From NCBI GenBank assembly GCA_034440635.1, contig JAOTON010000971.1:744001-808000 (forward strand): a stretch of 64,000 nt of DNA, written 5' to 3'. Shown in pieces: positions 23,636 through 34,053 of the stretch (position 1 is the first letter of the stretch; the number at the start of each line of letters is the position of its first letter). Below the pieces are notes generated by a model that was not told the DNA's origin, ran no database searches, and saw nothing but the letters and a program-made list of their open reading frames with translations. The position numbers and the translations under genes are program-made. This DNA comes from Lepas anatifera. Lineage: Eukaryota > Arthropoda > Thecostraca > Lepadidae.

Positions 23636-24358
23636 GTCGATACTATAGAGCAATTATACCATTTTCATTGCCATGAAAAAGACTAAGGTGAGGCTGCCAG
23701 GTAGCCTGCCAAGCCAAGTAGTTGACCCCCAAAAAGTCAAATTTATTTTTCATGCTGTTCGATTTCAATATTAAATGACATTGTTTGGCTTTTATTAAGC
23801 CAGTTTGATTGCCTTGGGGCTGTTTTAGCCAAAGCTGCATTCTCTAAAACATTCCGGTCGGGAAATTTTGGAGATGTTACGTCATCCGGGCCCTTTATTT
23901 CGGGAGCGAAGCGCTTTCGATCGCGTCGTGGGAAGCTTGTATGGCCCGCACCCTTCAAAGGAATGCAGCAAATATAGAGTATCGTTTTTTAGGATGTTGT
24001 CGATGCTCTGTTAACTCGTTAAATTGAATAATAGGTACAGTGGAACCAATTTGTGCATATACTCCGTTGCCTGGACGATCCTGGCGGCTGCCATCTTTGG
24101 GTAATATCACTGGAACCTTTTTTCATTCTGGACATTCCTGGGGAAGTGGAGCGTTATATTCTGAGGGTAATTATAAAATGCGCTGTAACGTCACGTTTTC
24201 CCGGAATACCCGCCCAGCATGTTTTAAGAACGAGGCTCATTAAATCTGACATCCACATCTTCTACGTTTTAGTGGATGGCGCGGGAACATCCCCTTAGTG
24301 TGCCCGTGAAGGTGGGTCGGACGTTTTTGAGCGTTTGACGACTTGTCGGTCCCGGCAG

Positions 24359-24530
24359 GAAATCTGAGATCGAGTACTACGCCATGTTGGCAAAAACAGG
24401 CGTGCACCACTACAATGGCAACAACATCGAGCTGGGCACCGCCTGCGGAAAATATTTCCGTGTGTGTGGCATGACCATCACCGACCCTGGCGACTCTGAT
24501 ATCATCCGCTCCATGCCCGAAGGACAGTAA
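24359..24530 (+). CDS. RpL30: 60S ribosomal protein L30, coding exon 3 and stop
   Basis: Acceptor CCGGCAG ends at 24358. The first G completes Arg, then [40 protein letters not shown] and [16 protein letters not shown], ending TAA (24528-24530). This is the highly conserved eL30 C-terminal half. The protein ends EGQ, shorter than the vertebrate EQTGEK ending. Confidence 0.97.
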
Positions 24531-24535
24531 ATAAA
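24530..24535 (+). terminator. RpL30: RpL30 polyadenylation signal overlapping the stop codon
   Basis: CAGTAAATAAAGCACC: the AATAAA hexamer shares its first A with the TAA stop. The 3' UTR is therefore probably only about 20-30 nt long. A GT/T-rich stretch (CTTGTCTTTCTTG) follows at about 24551. Confidence 0.75.
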
Positions 24536-24559
24536 GCACCGTGGCAAACACTTGTCTTT

Positions 24560-27290
24560 CTTGAGAGCTGGGTGTTTGGCGTCCCTAGGAAAAATATTTA
24601 GCTGTAATTACCTGTTATTAACACATTTGTATTTGTTGGTGTCACCGGTCCGAGAATATTTTTCGAGTTTGCACCACACAAATACGAGACGCACACTTTG
24701 CACAAGGCAGATGTTTCCACTTATCGTTACCCTCCATAACGAATCTGGGTAACGAATATCTTATTGAGCGCCAAAATTCGTTGTCATGTTTTTATTTATT
24801 CAGAAAAAGGGTTAAGTCTCATGTACTTAAGTCTCTCCTGTACCTGTCCACTCCTGTTTTCCAGATAAGACATGGCTGCTTATCGATTCGATCTTCAACT
24901 GTGGTGAAAACTGCCTGCTGTTGAGGCCGAACGAATCTGAAATAGATACGTTTTTTGAGTTTCAGGACGGTGCCTCCGTCCCTATTCATCACCATGGCGT
25001 GACAGCTTATCCCAGTTTATGTCGAAAGTGGGGTGCACCGGATCGTGGTCCGATTTGGTTGAGCATCTGCGCCTCGTAACACAAACGGCGACGACCGACT
25101 TCAGAGCGCATCGGCGGCAGAGTCCACATGTTAGCATTTCAGGCGTCGTGTCTGTGCACCTCACTCCCTCTCGGAGGTGTGCCGGGGTCATTCAGTGGCG
25201 TTGAGGCAACGAAAAGGAAGCTCGTGTGCACTCAGTAAATTGACGCTTTGCGCAATCCGCCATGTGAGTGCATCAACACGTATAGGGTATCTGCGTGAGA
25301 GGGGAGGGAACTCGAAGTTTAGTGGGGAAGTGGAGCGCGAGCACTGAATGGGGTGGAAAACTGCTGGTAATAGCGGGGCTATGGGGCGTGCAAATCTAGT
25401 GTTTTGTAAAAGGACGTTCCTCTAACCTATTGTGAATATTTTCGCTTTTACTGGATCAATGAAGGGTCGCTCAGATCGTATCTGTGTCAGTTGTTTTTGC
25501 CGGTTGATTTTCAGTGGTTGGATTCAAGTTCCCGGTTTTTTTCGCTAAAGCACACCTTCAACATCAAATTGAAGAAAAAAATTTCAAGACGGAGAGTCGA
25601 CGAAAAGCTAATGTATCTTTTTCAGCCTCGATTTTACGAAACCTGATAGCCTCTGGTCCCCGAGTTGCGTGAGCGGTGTCAGTCAGCTGAAAGAAATTAG
25701 ACGGTTAATGATCAATGTGCGAGTGCTGAAATGTGTCTAGTGAAGTGGTGTTGCTACGGGCTGGTATACATATAGGAGAGTTGTATTACCAGGTTTATTT
25801 ACTCCCATTAACCATTTCGTCGGATTATTTAGCGAAGCCGTTCAATTTGACATGCTTTTTTTTTTTTTTAGTTTGATTCTTTGCTCAGGGTCAAACTAGA
25901 AACGCAGAACGAAAATTTCGTATGGTTTTTAGCTGTGAGTGGACAGAAACGGGACGTGTCTGCTGGGGACCTAAGCCAAGGCAGAATATTGAACTGACTC
26001 GGGCCCTGGCGGAATCGAAAATAACATACTGCGTGCGTGTCATTTGATGGTTCGATTCGTGATCAAAGGCTTAGACATATGTTGGCTTGCGATGCAAATT
26101 GTTATAAAAATGCTATTCCACCTAATTTAAGCAATTGCAGGGTTAGTGTACGGCGGCAGGCTGGCAAATGCTATTAGAATATCAGCAGACGTGGATTTTC
26201 TCAGGTCCAGGGAGTACCAAGCCCATTGTTGGCCCCCATTAGACAATCCAGCGATTGTTTTGAAATTCAGAACCTTACTGAATGTCGCTGCAGTGTCGAA
26301 GTCATCCCTATTGTAATTGATGTTGGGGCTTTCTGGTGCCTTTTCATTTGACGCCGTCACCGATACTACCGGAGACCGCCACTTCTAGACAAGGGGGACC
26401 GGTTTCGATCACAAGGGGCCTGCGATCGCTGTAGTTGGCCTGGTTAGATAACCGGGACCTAAAATTGTGTTAATGAGCCAGGCTGTAGCCACAGTAGTCA
26501 GATTGTTATTGGAAAGCGCTGTCTGTTGCTCTCCAATGGGAATAGCAGGCAGCTGCCAAGGGTCCGGCTCCGTGTTGACCTGAGGCTCAGTGACTCATTG
26601 GTGGGCGGGCGCTTACCTGGTGGTCGATATAATCGACTCATTGATGGGCCTTTTTGGACATGAACGGGACCCGAGCCCTGGTAAATATATGGAAAGCTGC
26701 GCCCGGCAATCCCTCAGAAAATTGATTGGGGCCTTTTTCCCTATTTTTCGTCGAAAAAAATCCCGTTTTATCCTAGCATCGATGACTTCTGTAGCTGCAG
26801 TCTGTAATGCAACAGCAAGGACTCTGAAGCCGCCATTTTAATCTTTTCATCTGTAAGAACGCATGCAGGTTTGTACTTCGATTATTTTCCACGTGTGCTG
26901 CTTACAATTGACTCGGAATTTTTCTAATTTAGTTCAAATCTTATCTTTGCATGAAAAGAAGCCAGGCTGCTTGATATTTTGCCATCCTATTCCGACGCGA
27001 TGGTCCTGAAGATGTCCCGTATGTTCTCGTTGCTCGCGAATGTCCGGCACTGCAACTTAGGAATGCGAGTGGCGCCCCTGCATTTTTCCCTGGCACGAAG
27101 TGTTTACCCTTTGATCAGAGACCCTGGATCCGCCTCTGCTGTTTGGAACAGTTGGGCTAATTTACCTTATGATGGGGATGGCCCTTATTAGGTACCATTA
27201 GGACTAGGGCGTCGCACGTATTTTTATTGAGGGAAAGACGGCTTTGGCGAGAATGAGGAGAGGATGGAAGTCAACTTTTGAGCAAATTGG
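24560..27290. other. Intergenic, no gene recognised
   Basis: No coding exon, RNA gene or delimitable repeat could be supported. A short T-run lies at about 25857-25870. Confidence 0.3.
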
Positions 27291-27294
27291 CAGC

Positions 27295-27695
27295 ATTTGA
27301 AGACTTCTGCGGATCCAGGATTGCCAATTCACCGGATCCAGGATTGATTCCACCAGGATATTGATCCATCCAGGATCAGGATTGCACCATCGGATCCAGG
27401 ATTGCCATTCCATCGGATCCGGATTATTCATCCAGGATCCAGATTGCATCCCCAGGATCGTTGATTCCATAGGATCGGATGCATTCCGACCAGGATTGCC
27501 ATTCAGGATCCAGGATGATTCCATCCGGATCCGATTGCATCATCCAGGATCCAGGATTGAATTCTCAGGACCCAGGTTATTCTCCAGGATCCGGATTGAT
27601 ATCCGCGGATTGCCAATTCTCCGGATCCAGGATTGCCCAGGATCCAGGATTGCAATTCCATCCAGGATCCAGGATTGCAATTCCATCCAGGATGA
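27295..27695. repeat. GGATCCAGGATTGC minisatellite
   Basis: Roughly a dozen imperfect units of about 25-35 bp built on GGATCCAGGATTGCAATTCC, carrying repeated GGATCC sites. ORFs on both strands rich in Gly/Ser/Asp/Ile/Gln are read-through of the units. It abuts a CATAGGCGGATCC-family fragment at about 27700-27862. Confidence 0.85.
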
Positions 27696-27699
27696 TGAT

Positions 27700-27862
27700 C
27701 CGGAGGTGAGGGTTGCCGGGCGAGGGGCGCCACTTCTGACCGGCAAACCCTATCGGTGGCCGCTGATTTTCGAATCCTGGGGGAGGGGGAAGCAACATAT
27801 CAAGGAGGGCCTAAAGGAGATATGGGGCACCTAACTCCCTTTGCCCCTCTGGATTCGCCTGG
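27700..27862. mobile_element. Fragment of the CATAGGCGGATCCAGG hAT-like MITE family
   Basis: Shares GGGCGCCACTTCTGACCGGC and the ATTTTCGAATCCTGGGGGAG block with 28543-28796, and ends CCTCTGGATTCGCCT. The left end is merged with the minisatellite. Confidence 0.5.
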
Positions 27863-28074
27863 TTGAAGACTCCATAACGATGATGTTCTTCACCACCACG
27901 TCTACTTATATCCATTCAGGCAATATGCGGGGGGACGCAGAAGCCTAAGTTGAATCCCGATTTTCTGTTTGGGTGAGAGGCGTCCACCCGCATCCACGAC
28001 TTGGGGGACACGTCTCCCGCCTCCCCGCTCTCGGCGCCCATGAACAGGGTAAAAGGCTGATCCAGGATTCTGAT

Positions 28075-28307
28075 CAGGGGCGGGCGCGGACCCTAGTTTT
28101 TTGGGGGGGGACAAAACCATTTCTGCTTCTCCTGGGGGTAGGGGTTGGGTGCAGTTTTAGTGCTCGACAGACCTAGTATAAGCTTCCTCTTCAAGTACAT
28201 GATCGCGCTCCTGAAGGGAGTGGGAGCGAAATTTTTTGCTCTAGAGACTCAGTGTCAACATATTTTTTCGGGGCATGGCCGGAATGCCCCCCCCTGCGCC
28301 GCCAATG
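28075..28307 (-). mobile_element. hAT-like MITE, family CATTGGCGGACGCAG, inverted copy
   Basis: On the plus strand it begins CAGGGGCGGGCGCGGACCC and ends CTGCGCCGCCAATG, so it is reversed relative to 29115-29605. Flanks are ATTCTGAT (28067-28074) and ATTCAGAT (28308-28315), 7 of 8 matching. The internal TGCTCGACAGACCTAGTATA block matches the other copies in reverse complement. Confidence 0.75.
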
Positions 28308-28542
28308 ATTCAGATGAGGAGGCACACAGGGTCAAGGATTGCCATCCGGGCGGGGTGACACTTATTGGTGATCAGGGCGCCAAATCCTATCTCGGGGGAT
28401 GCCAGTACTCGAATCCTGAATAGTGGAATAGGAAGCAGTGGCGGATCCGAGACTTCATTTCGGGGGAGGGTGCTAGAAGGCTGGAGCCTTCCCGCCATTG
28501 CCTCAGAACAGCCTCCTACTACGCCTTTACTATGGACCCTCT

Positions 28543-28796
28543 CATAGGTGGATCCAGGGCTGCCAATCGAGGGGGGCGTCATCCGGACCAGGGGGCACCA
28601 CTTGACAGACAAAACCCATCAGGTAGGCGATAAACCCTATCAATGGGCGCTGATTTTCGTATCCTGGGGGAGGGGTGAGACGGTTGCATTTCAGTACGGT
28701 GCCATCAACCTTGCAGAGGGCATCGTAACCATTTCAGGGGGCGCCGAGGGTCGATGGGAGCATCTGCCCCCTTTGCCTCCCCTGGATCGGCGTATG
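28543..28796 (-). mobile_element. hAT-like MITE, family CATAGGCGGATCCAGG, copy (inverted partner of 28822-29091)
   Basis: Begins CATAGGTGGATCCAGGGC and ends CCCTGGATCGGCGTATG. Flanks are GACCCTCT (28535-28542) and GACCCACT (28797-28804), 7 of 8 matching. It is the reverse complement of the element 25 bp downstream, so the two form a large inverted repeat. Confidence 0.8.
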
Positions 28797-28821
28797 GACC
28801 CACTGATATTGGGGCTTGAGC

Positions 28822-29091
28822 CATAGGCGGATCCAGGGGGCAAAAGAGGCACGTGCCCCCCCCGATCGACCCTCGGCGCCCTCTGAAATGGTCATGGTGA
28901 CCCCCTGAAAGGTCGATGGCGCCTCCCTGAAATGTCGCTTCCCACCCCCCTCTCCCAGGATGCGAAAATCGGCGACCACCGATAGGATTTTAAGCCCACC
29001 TCATAGGTTTTCCGGTCAAAAGTGGTGCCCCCTGGTCCGGATGGCGCCCCCGGGAAGGTGCCCCCCATCGGCAATCCTGTATCCACCTATG
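28822..29091 (+). mobile_element. hAT-like MITE, family CATAGGCGGATCCAGG, copy
   Basis: Begins CATAGGCGGATCCAGGGGGC and ends ATCCTGTATCCACCTATG. Flanks are GCTTGAGC (28814-28821) and GCTTGAAC (29092-29099), 7 of 8 matching. About 270 bp and non-coding. It contains GATCGACCCTCGGCGCCC and CCTGGTCCGGATGGCGCC. Confidence 0.85.
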
Positions 29092-29114
29092 GCTTGAACC
29101 CCTCTAGACACCTC

Positions 29115-29605
29115 CATTGGCGGACGCAGGGGGGCCATTCCGGCCATGGCCCCCCAAAGCGCTGGAGGGGGGCCAAACTATCTTTTGGCCCCCAAAACGC
29201 CGGATAAATTTTTTGAAAAAGGTGTTTACACTAGGTCTGTAGAGCAAAAAAATTTCGCTCCCACCCCTTCCCCCCCGAGAGCGATCGTGTACTTAGGGAG
29301 AGGTAGCTGATCAGGCATTTCAAACCATGGAAGTATCATATGGTTTATATTGAATGAGGCAACTGATAACTGCAAAGGAACAAGATGACAGTTAGGCAGA
29401 CCTTATGATAACACTACACATGTTAGGTATATTCATTAACACTACACAATATAGGTGCTCAGATAAGAGGTAGCTTATACTAGGTCTGTCGAGCACTGAA
29501 AAAGGTGTTGACACTAGGTCTGTAGAGCAAAACAATCTTCGCTCCCCCCGGAGGAGAGGCAGACATGGGTTTGGCCCCCAAAACTCAGGTCTGCGTCCGC
29601 CCCGG
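29115..29605 (+). mobile_element. hAT-like MITE, family CATTGGCGGACGCAG, longest copy
   Basis: Begins CATTGGCGGACGCAGGGG and ends CAGGTCTGCGTCCGCCCCGG. It is flanked by a perfect 8-bp duplication GACACCTC (29107-29114 and 29606-29613). 491 bp. The CACTAGGTCTGTAGAGCAAA module appears twice, once on each side of the CTTATACTAGGTCTGTCGAG block, so part of the interior is duplicated. No transposase. Confidence 0.9.
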
Positions 29606-29729
29606 GACACCTCTTGTAGCGGCCGCTGGTAAGAACTATTTCGGGGGGACGCATTGACCCTTCAGGGGAAGCTGTTACTATTTTAGAAAGCGCTGAGGGT
29701 TGATCGGCGGGAGAGTGCACACACTCACC

Positions 29730-29922
29730 CAGGGGCGCCGCCACAGAATTTTCGCAGGGGGGGACGGACCCGGGCTGGTGCTGACCGGGGAGGCGAATTT
29801 TGAGCATATTCGGTACCTGACAGCATTTATGACGATTGACCCAAAAATTTTTGGGGGACGTCCCCCCTGGTTGGCCAACAGGGGGGACGCGTCCCCCGTC
29901 CCTTTCGCTTTCGGCGCCCATG
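29730..29922 (+). mobile_element. hAT-like MITE, family CAGGGGCGC, copy 2
   Basis: Begins CAGGGGCGCCGCCACAG and ends TTTCGGCGCCCATG, with a perfect 8-bp duplication CACTCACC (29722-29729 and 29923-29930). 193 bp. The interior is shared with 7296-7499. Confidence 0.9.
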
Positions 29923-29930
29923 CACTCACC

Positions 29931-30728
29931 CATCCACCTACCCCCGCCCCCTCCCCGGATACGCCTATGACTTAGGACTTAGGAGGACCGGGTGACTAGT
30001 TCATACTGGCTAGTAGTTCTAAGGCTTCTAGTTACCCTTATTTTTGCTTTAAATCATAATAATGTCCATCAAAAATAATTTTAGACCTGTTAAAAAACTT
30101 ACAGAAAGCAAAGTTTATTTATTGGTCTTGAAAGAATTTTTCAAATGTGCAGATATTTGAGAATGCTAGCTTGATTCCATATACTTCCATATACCACTGA
30201 CTTCGACTAGAAGCTTCATCTGGCATCGTGTAACCGAAAATTGCAGTTGCGGCGTTCTTGGCGTGTGGTCATCAGGACATAAAGTAACGATGATATGATG
30301 AATAGGTCACTAGTTGCTTAATTATTTTTCCTTTGCGGTAGGCTACTTTAAATCCGACTCAGAGTGAAAGTGTCCTGAGTGGCTGGAGGACATTGAGATT
30401 GAGACGAGCTTGGACTGGCGACACTGGTTCCTGGTATTTGTCGCATGCAAGAGAGACGGTGACAGTTCAGTTGGTCTAAATAATCGATATGAGGATATTT
30501 CACGTGAGGCTGAATTGTTGAAGACGTGCTTTTCGTCAATGCTGGACAGCTTATTCTGCCCTTGTCTGAAAGTTTCATGTTGAAAATGAGTAGTTTGAAT
30601 GAGTTACAGGTTAATTTAAATGTTTAGATAATGCTCAAGCTGTTAAGGTATTTCTGCTGTCTGCACCTGAAGCAAGTGGGAATATCATCAAAATGTTGAA
30701 GCTGGACCAAGCAAATTTCACATTATAG
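29931..30728. other. Region upstream of WTAP: no coding sequence recognised
   Basis: Likely contains the WTAP promoter and first non-coding exon(s), but I could not place a start site. No TATA box with suitable context was identified. Confidence 0.3.
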
Positions 30729-30812
30729 ACTGAGCTGAAACTGAGGGTGACTGGAAATCAAGTTGAAGACTTGGTCTATGGTGGCCACACTCCACAGATC
30801 TGCAGTTTCAAG
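30729..30812 (+). other. WTAP: Possible non-coding 5' exon of WTAP
   Basis: Bounded by an acceptor-like ACATTATAG (ends 30728) and a donor AGGTAGGT (GT at 30813). No convincing coding frame. It precedes the start-codon exon by about 1.07 kb. Splice-site inference only. Confidence 0.35.
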
Positions 30813-31019
30813 GTAGGTAGGTACATGGCTTAGTACTCAAGCATTTCTGTAATGCATGTGTGGGGGTTTGTGTATTGGTACTAATATCATTACTCATGCA
30901 AGAACATGTTTTTATATAACCAAACAGGTGTTGTTTAAATAAAGGATATGCCATATAGATTAAGCAATATATATGTGCTTCGTTTCAGTATGCTTTTGAT
31001 GACTGGTCTAATGGAGGTG

Positions 31020-31072
31020 AATATATATATATATATATATATATTATATTATATATATATATATATATATAT
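31020..31072. repeat. (TA)n microsatellite in WTAP 5' intron
   Basis: About 50 bp of near-pure AT dinucleotides interrupted once by TTATATT. Confidence 0.9.
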
Positions 31073-31326
31073 AATTTTCTCTGGGGGTGCCCAGGCACCC
31101 CTAAATTTTCCACTCACTTTTCAAGTGAAGCTTCTTTAGCACAATTCAATACCTAGCCCTGGTGTATGTGAAGCAATCAATAGAATGGTAGTAAGGGCAT
31201 TTCAATTAAAACTCTTTCTAAACTTGAATAACAGTATGCATAAGGCTGTTAGTTAACTGTCACGATGTTGTAACTTGTTTTAATTTCCACTTCCCAAGCA
31301 TATTTTACATTATTCCTGCATACTCA

Positions 31327-31364
31327 CAGGTGTAAGTAATATTTTCCAATATTACTTACACCTG
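31327..31364. repeat. Perfect 17-bp stem, 4-nt loop inverted repeat
   Basis: CAGGTGTAAGTAATATT at 31327-31343, loop TTCC, then AATATTACTTACACCTG at 31348-31364, all 17 positions paired. It lies in the WTAP 5' intron. It is too short for a canonical miRNA precursor. Confidence 0.9.
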
Positions 31365-31884
31365 GCACTCAAGCGCAAAACCTCCTTGGGGCACTGCATC
31401 AAAATACTGTTAAAATATCCTTTAACTTTGTTTTCATTTGTACCTTAAATGTTTGTACAGTTCCACAGACCTGTGGGAAGGCTGAAACACTTTAAAGTTT
31501 ACTGTCACCTCTTAGTAGGACAGTCATTGACATTGTTTTGAATTTGGGTACCCCCAATCATTTTAAAAAGTCCACATCTTGTCTTATGAATATCCTACCT
31601 GCTGTATTACAATATACTTGAATCAGAGAAACCAATTTAGAAAGTCAGAGAACTTTGAGGTGTTCTCTAAAGGATGTGTAAAAGTTAAAGCAGTACCAAA
31701 ATTGGAAAATATACAATTCTTTGTTTTTATACTTTTTAGTCCTACTAAGCAGCCTGCATGGTTATTGGATATGCACCATCACTCCCATTCCTAGTTATTT
31801 GTGACAAACTTCTAGAAAGCTCTGAATGCATGTTGATAGTGTTATTGGTCAATTTTTTATGATGATATGTATCTAACCATTCAG

Positions 31885-32051
31885 GTGGAAACACTACTTC
31901 ATAGCCATCAGGATGACAGAAGAATGTGACTCCAAGAGGGTGGTCATATCAGAAGAAGAATTAGCTTCTATGGACAAAGAAGGGCTATTGAAGCTATGGC
32001 TGAAACAAGAAAAATATATTGCAGTCTGGGAGCAGAAACATAATTCTGAAG
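31885..32051 (+). CDS. WTAP (fl(2)d): WTAP / female-lethal(2)d homologue, start-codon exon (CDS from 31913)
   Basis: WTAP/fl(2)d is the nuclear-speckle adaptor of the METTL3-METTL14 m6A writer (MACOM complex with Virilizer and others) and in flies is needed for Sxl-dependent alternative splicing. The exon follows acceptor ACCATTCAG (ends 31884). The ATG at 31913 opens MTEECDSKRVVISEEELASM then DKEGLLKLWLKQEKYIAVWE, matching the WTAP N-terminus (the LS...F..M...EL...WKQ.E.Y...LE pattern). It ends GAA G with donor GTAAAT at 32052, phase 1. The five coding exons give 1146 bp, 381 residues, close to human WTAP (396). No in-frame stop was seen. The early exons use A+T-rich codons, the last two G+C-rich ones. 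Confidence 0.92.
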
Positions 32052-32371
32052 GTAAATGGTCTCAATATGCCTTCTAATTCAGGAATATATTATACCTACC
32101 CTGTAAATATAAAAGTAGGGAATAGATTTACTTGTATAGTTGTGATGAAAACAAAAGATCAAATGTATGCCCATACTTCTGACTTTGTAACTTTTTTGTG
32201 CTTCTAGTTACTAATGAAAGCAATACCCATAAAGTAAATCATCCTAGAGTTCATACAAACTCAAATAAATGACAGATTGTAGCTCAATGTAAAGAAGAAA
32301 AAGATGCAAGGTAGCTTTCATAACTTGCTGGGTTGACTTTGAATCATGTCTAATTTATGTCTTGTTTTTAG

Positions 32372-32481
32372 TGAAAGAGCTGGAATCCAAGCTGCAAATG
32401 GCTCTTCATGAAGTTTCCAGAAAAGAAGATCTGATGATGATGAGGTTAACTGCAAAGGAGCAGGAGCTTCAGGATTATATA
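32372..32481 (+). CDS. WTAP (fl(2)d): WTAP, coding exon 2
   Basis: Acceptor TTGTTTTTAG ends at 32371 and donor GTAAGC starts at 32482. Reads VKELESKLQMALHEVSRKED then LMMMRLTAKEQELQDYI, corresponding to the WTAP segment ...ESARRENILVMRLATKEQEMQ. Start of the long coiled coil, residues about 47-83. Confidence 0.93.
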
Positions 32482-33122
32482 GTAAGCTTATCACATTCCA
32501 ATTAATTTCGAAAACTTCGCACATCCTCAGCTATAATATATATTTATTAAGGTCATAAGATTAGGTGAAATGTGCAGAAGGCCTAATTTCCACCAATAAT
32601 GCCTGCAGAAAACATGATATAGTCAGTTAGGTTCCTGTGCTTTTGTGGTTAGCTCTCTCCAGGATTTAGTCAGAATGTGTATTTATGGCAAACTGTGAGA
32701 TTTGATCCCAAGAGGCTCTTCATGAAAACCTAATGACAGCAAAAGTCAAGCAAATATTAAAAGAGCCAGGGCGGTTAGCTATTCAAGGCAGATAATAGCT
32801 GTTAAACATTGTGGGCCTGGTGACTTTGTTGCCCACCATCCGGTTGGGATGGCATCGATTAAGGTGGGTTTAATCCCTATGGCAGGAAACCTCCTTCTGT
32901 GTGCCATTTGGTGCGGTAGAGAGAATCCATAAACGTGCACATCAATGCATCCTGTAATTGGGAAGTGTGCCTGTTAGAAGTGGCCCTTAGAAAATAAATG
33001 AAATAAAGTGAAAATAAAATATTCATGATTTTGCTGGCTGTTCTCCCTCCAATCAATTTTGTTTTCATGATTCAGTATATGAGCAAGTTTATGTGTTAGC
33101 ATTTGGTATTTGTCTTTTTCAG

Positions 33123-33295
33123 AGTCAGATCAGTGAAATGAAGGCATCAGGGGCCAACTCGGCAGTGAGAACTCTTCTGCTTGACCCAGCGGTGAACTTT
33201 GTCATCGAGAAGCTTAAACGAGAACTTAGTGACACCAAAGCTAAACTGGAAGAGACGCAAAGCGAACTCTCGGCGTGGAAGTTCACTCCGGACAG
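33123..33295 (+). CDS. WTAP (fl(2)d): WTAP, coding exon 3
   Basis: Acceptor TGTCTTTTTCAG ends at 33122. Reads SQISEMKASGANSAVRTLLL, then DPAVNFVIEKLKRELSDTKA, then KLEETQSELSAWKFTPD, including the near-invariant ELSAWKFTPDS.TGK motif whose second half is in the next exon. Donor GTGTGA starts at 33296 (phase 2). Residues about 84-140. The next splice can go to 35885; an in-phase cryptic acceptor exists at 34051-34053. Confidence 0.96.
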
Positions 33296-34053
33296 GTGTG
33301 ATCTATGTTACATCTTAAGAAGGCCTGACTTTTGCTACTGCTGCTTGATGACACAAACTGTTGGTCTGCCAAAGCCTCTCGGCTTGCTGAGAACTGGGGG
33401 CTTGCTGAGAGTGGATGACTCTTGCTGTGCAGGCAAATGTATCGATAGCTCTCATGCGGGGCTGTCATCTTGAGCACTCAGGAAAGGGCCCCTCCAATCT
33501 TTGGTCCCTTCTTACTTCAATGATGTTAGTAATTCAATGCTAATTATCGTCTCTTGCTGTGTGGTTGGGGACTTCTGTTTATCATATGTTGTGGTATTAT
33601 CCTTATATGGATCGATTGGTCTGTCTTGTATTCTTTTTTAACAATACCTTTGGTCATTTGGTATCTTCTGCGAAATCAGACCTTTTTCTTTTACGTCTAC
33701 GCATCAGGTTCAGGTTACCTCTGATGTTTCGAAATCAGGTCCTAAAATAACTTAGTAGATACCTTTCATCTCACTTTTAAAGGTCATAACTATTTGTGGT
33801 CATTATTTTCTCTCATAAATTCAGTTGTTTAGCTTGGTATGCCTTTTCTTTAACTTTTCAATCTGTAATCACGTTAGTCACTCCCTCCGAACTTGAATGT
33901 TTAATGGTGTAGTAAAAATATGTTTTCTGGGTCTCTTGTGTGTTTCTGCCATGTCCAGTGTCTAAATGTCGTTACCAGTCATTCGTTGGCAGCATCCGCT
34001 CAAAGCCAGGCATATTTATGATATGTTCATGCTCACCGGTCCTGACTTTGCAG

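Larger units (their letters stand above)
19302..24358 (+). other. RpL30: RpL30 intron 2 (5.06 kb) carrying mobile elements
   Basis: Unusually long for a ribosomal protein gene. It holds a TTAA MITE (19821-20601) and a 2.3 kb hAT-like element (21357-23635). No snoRNA with convincing C and D boxes plus a closing stem was found by eye. Confidence 0.7.

Noticed and set aside
27204..27834. Asp/Ile/Gly/Ser-rich ORFs on both strands.
   Set aside because: Read-through of the GGATCCAGGATTGC minisatellite.
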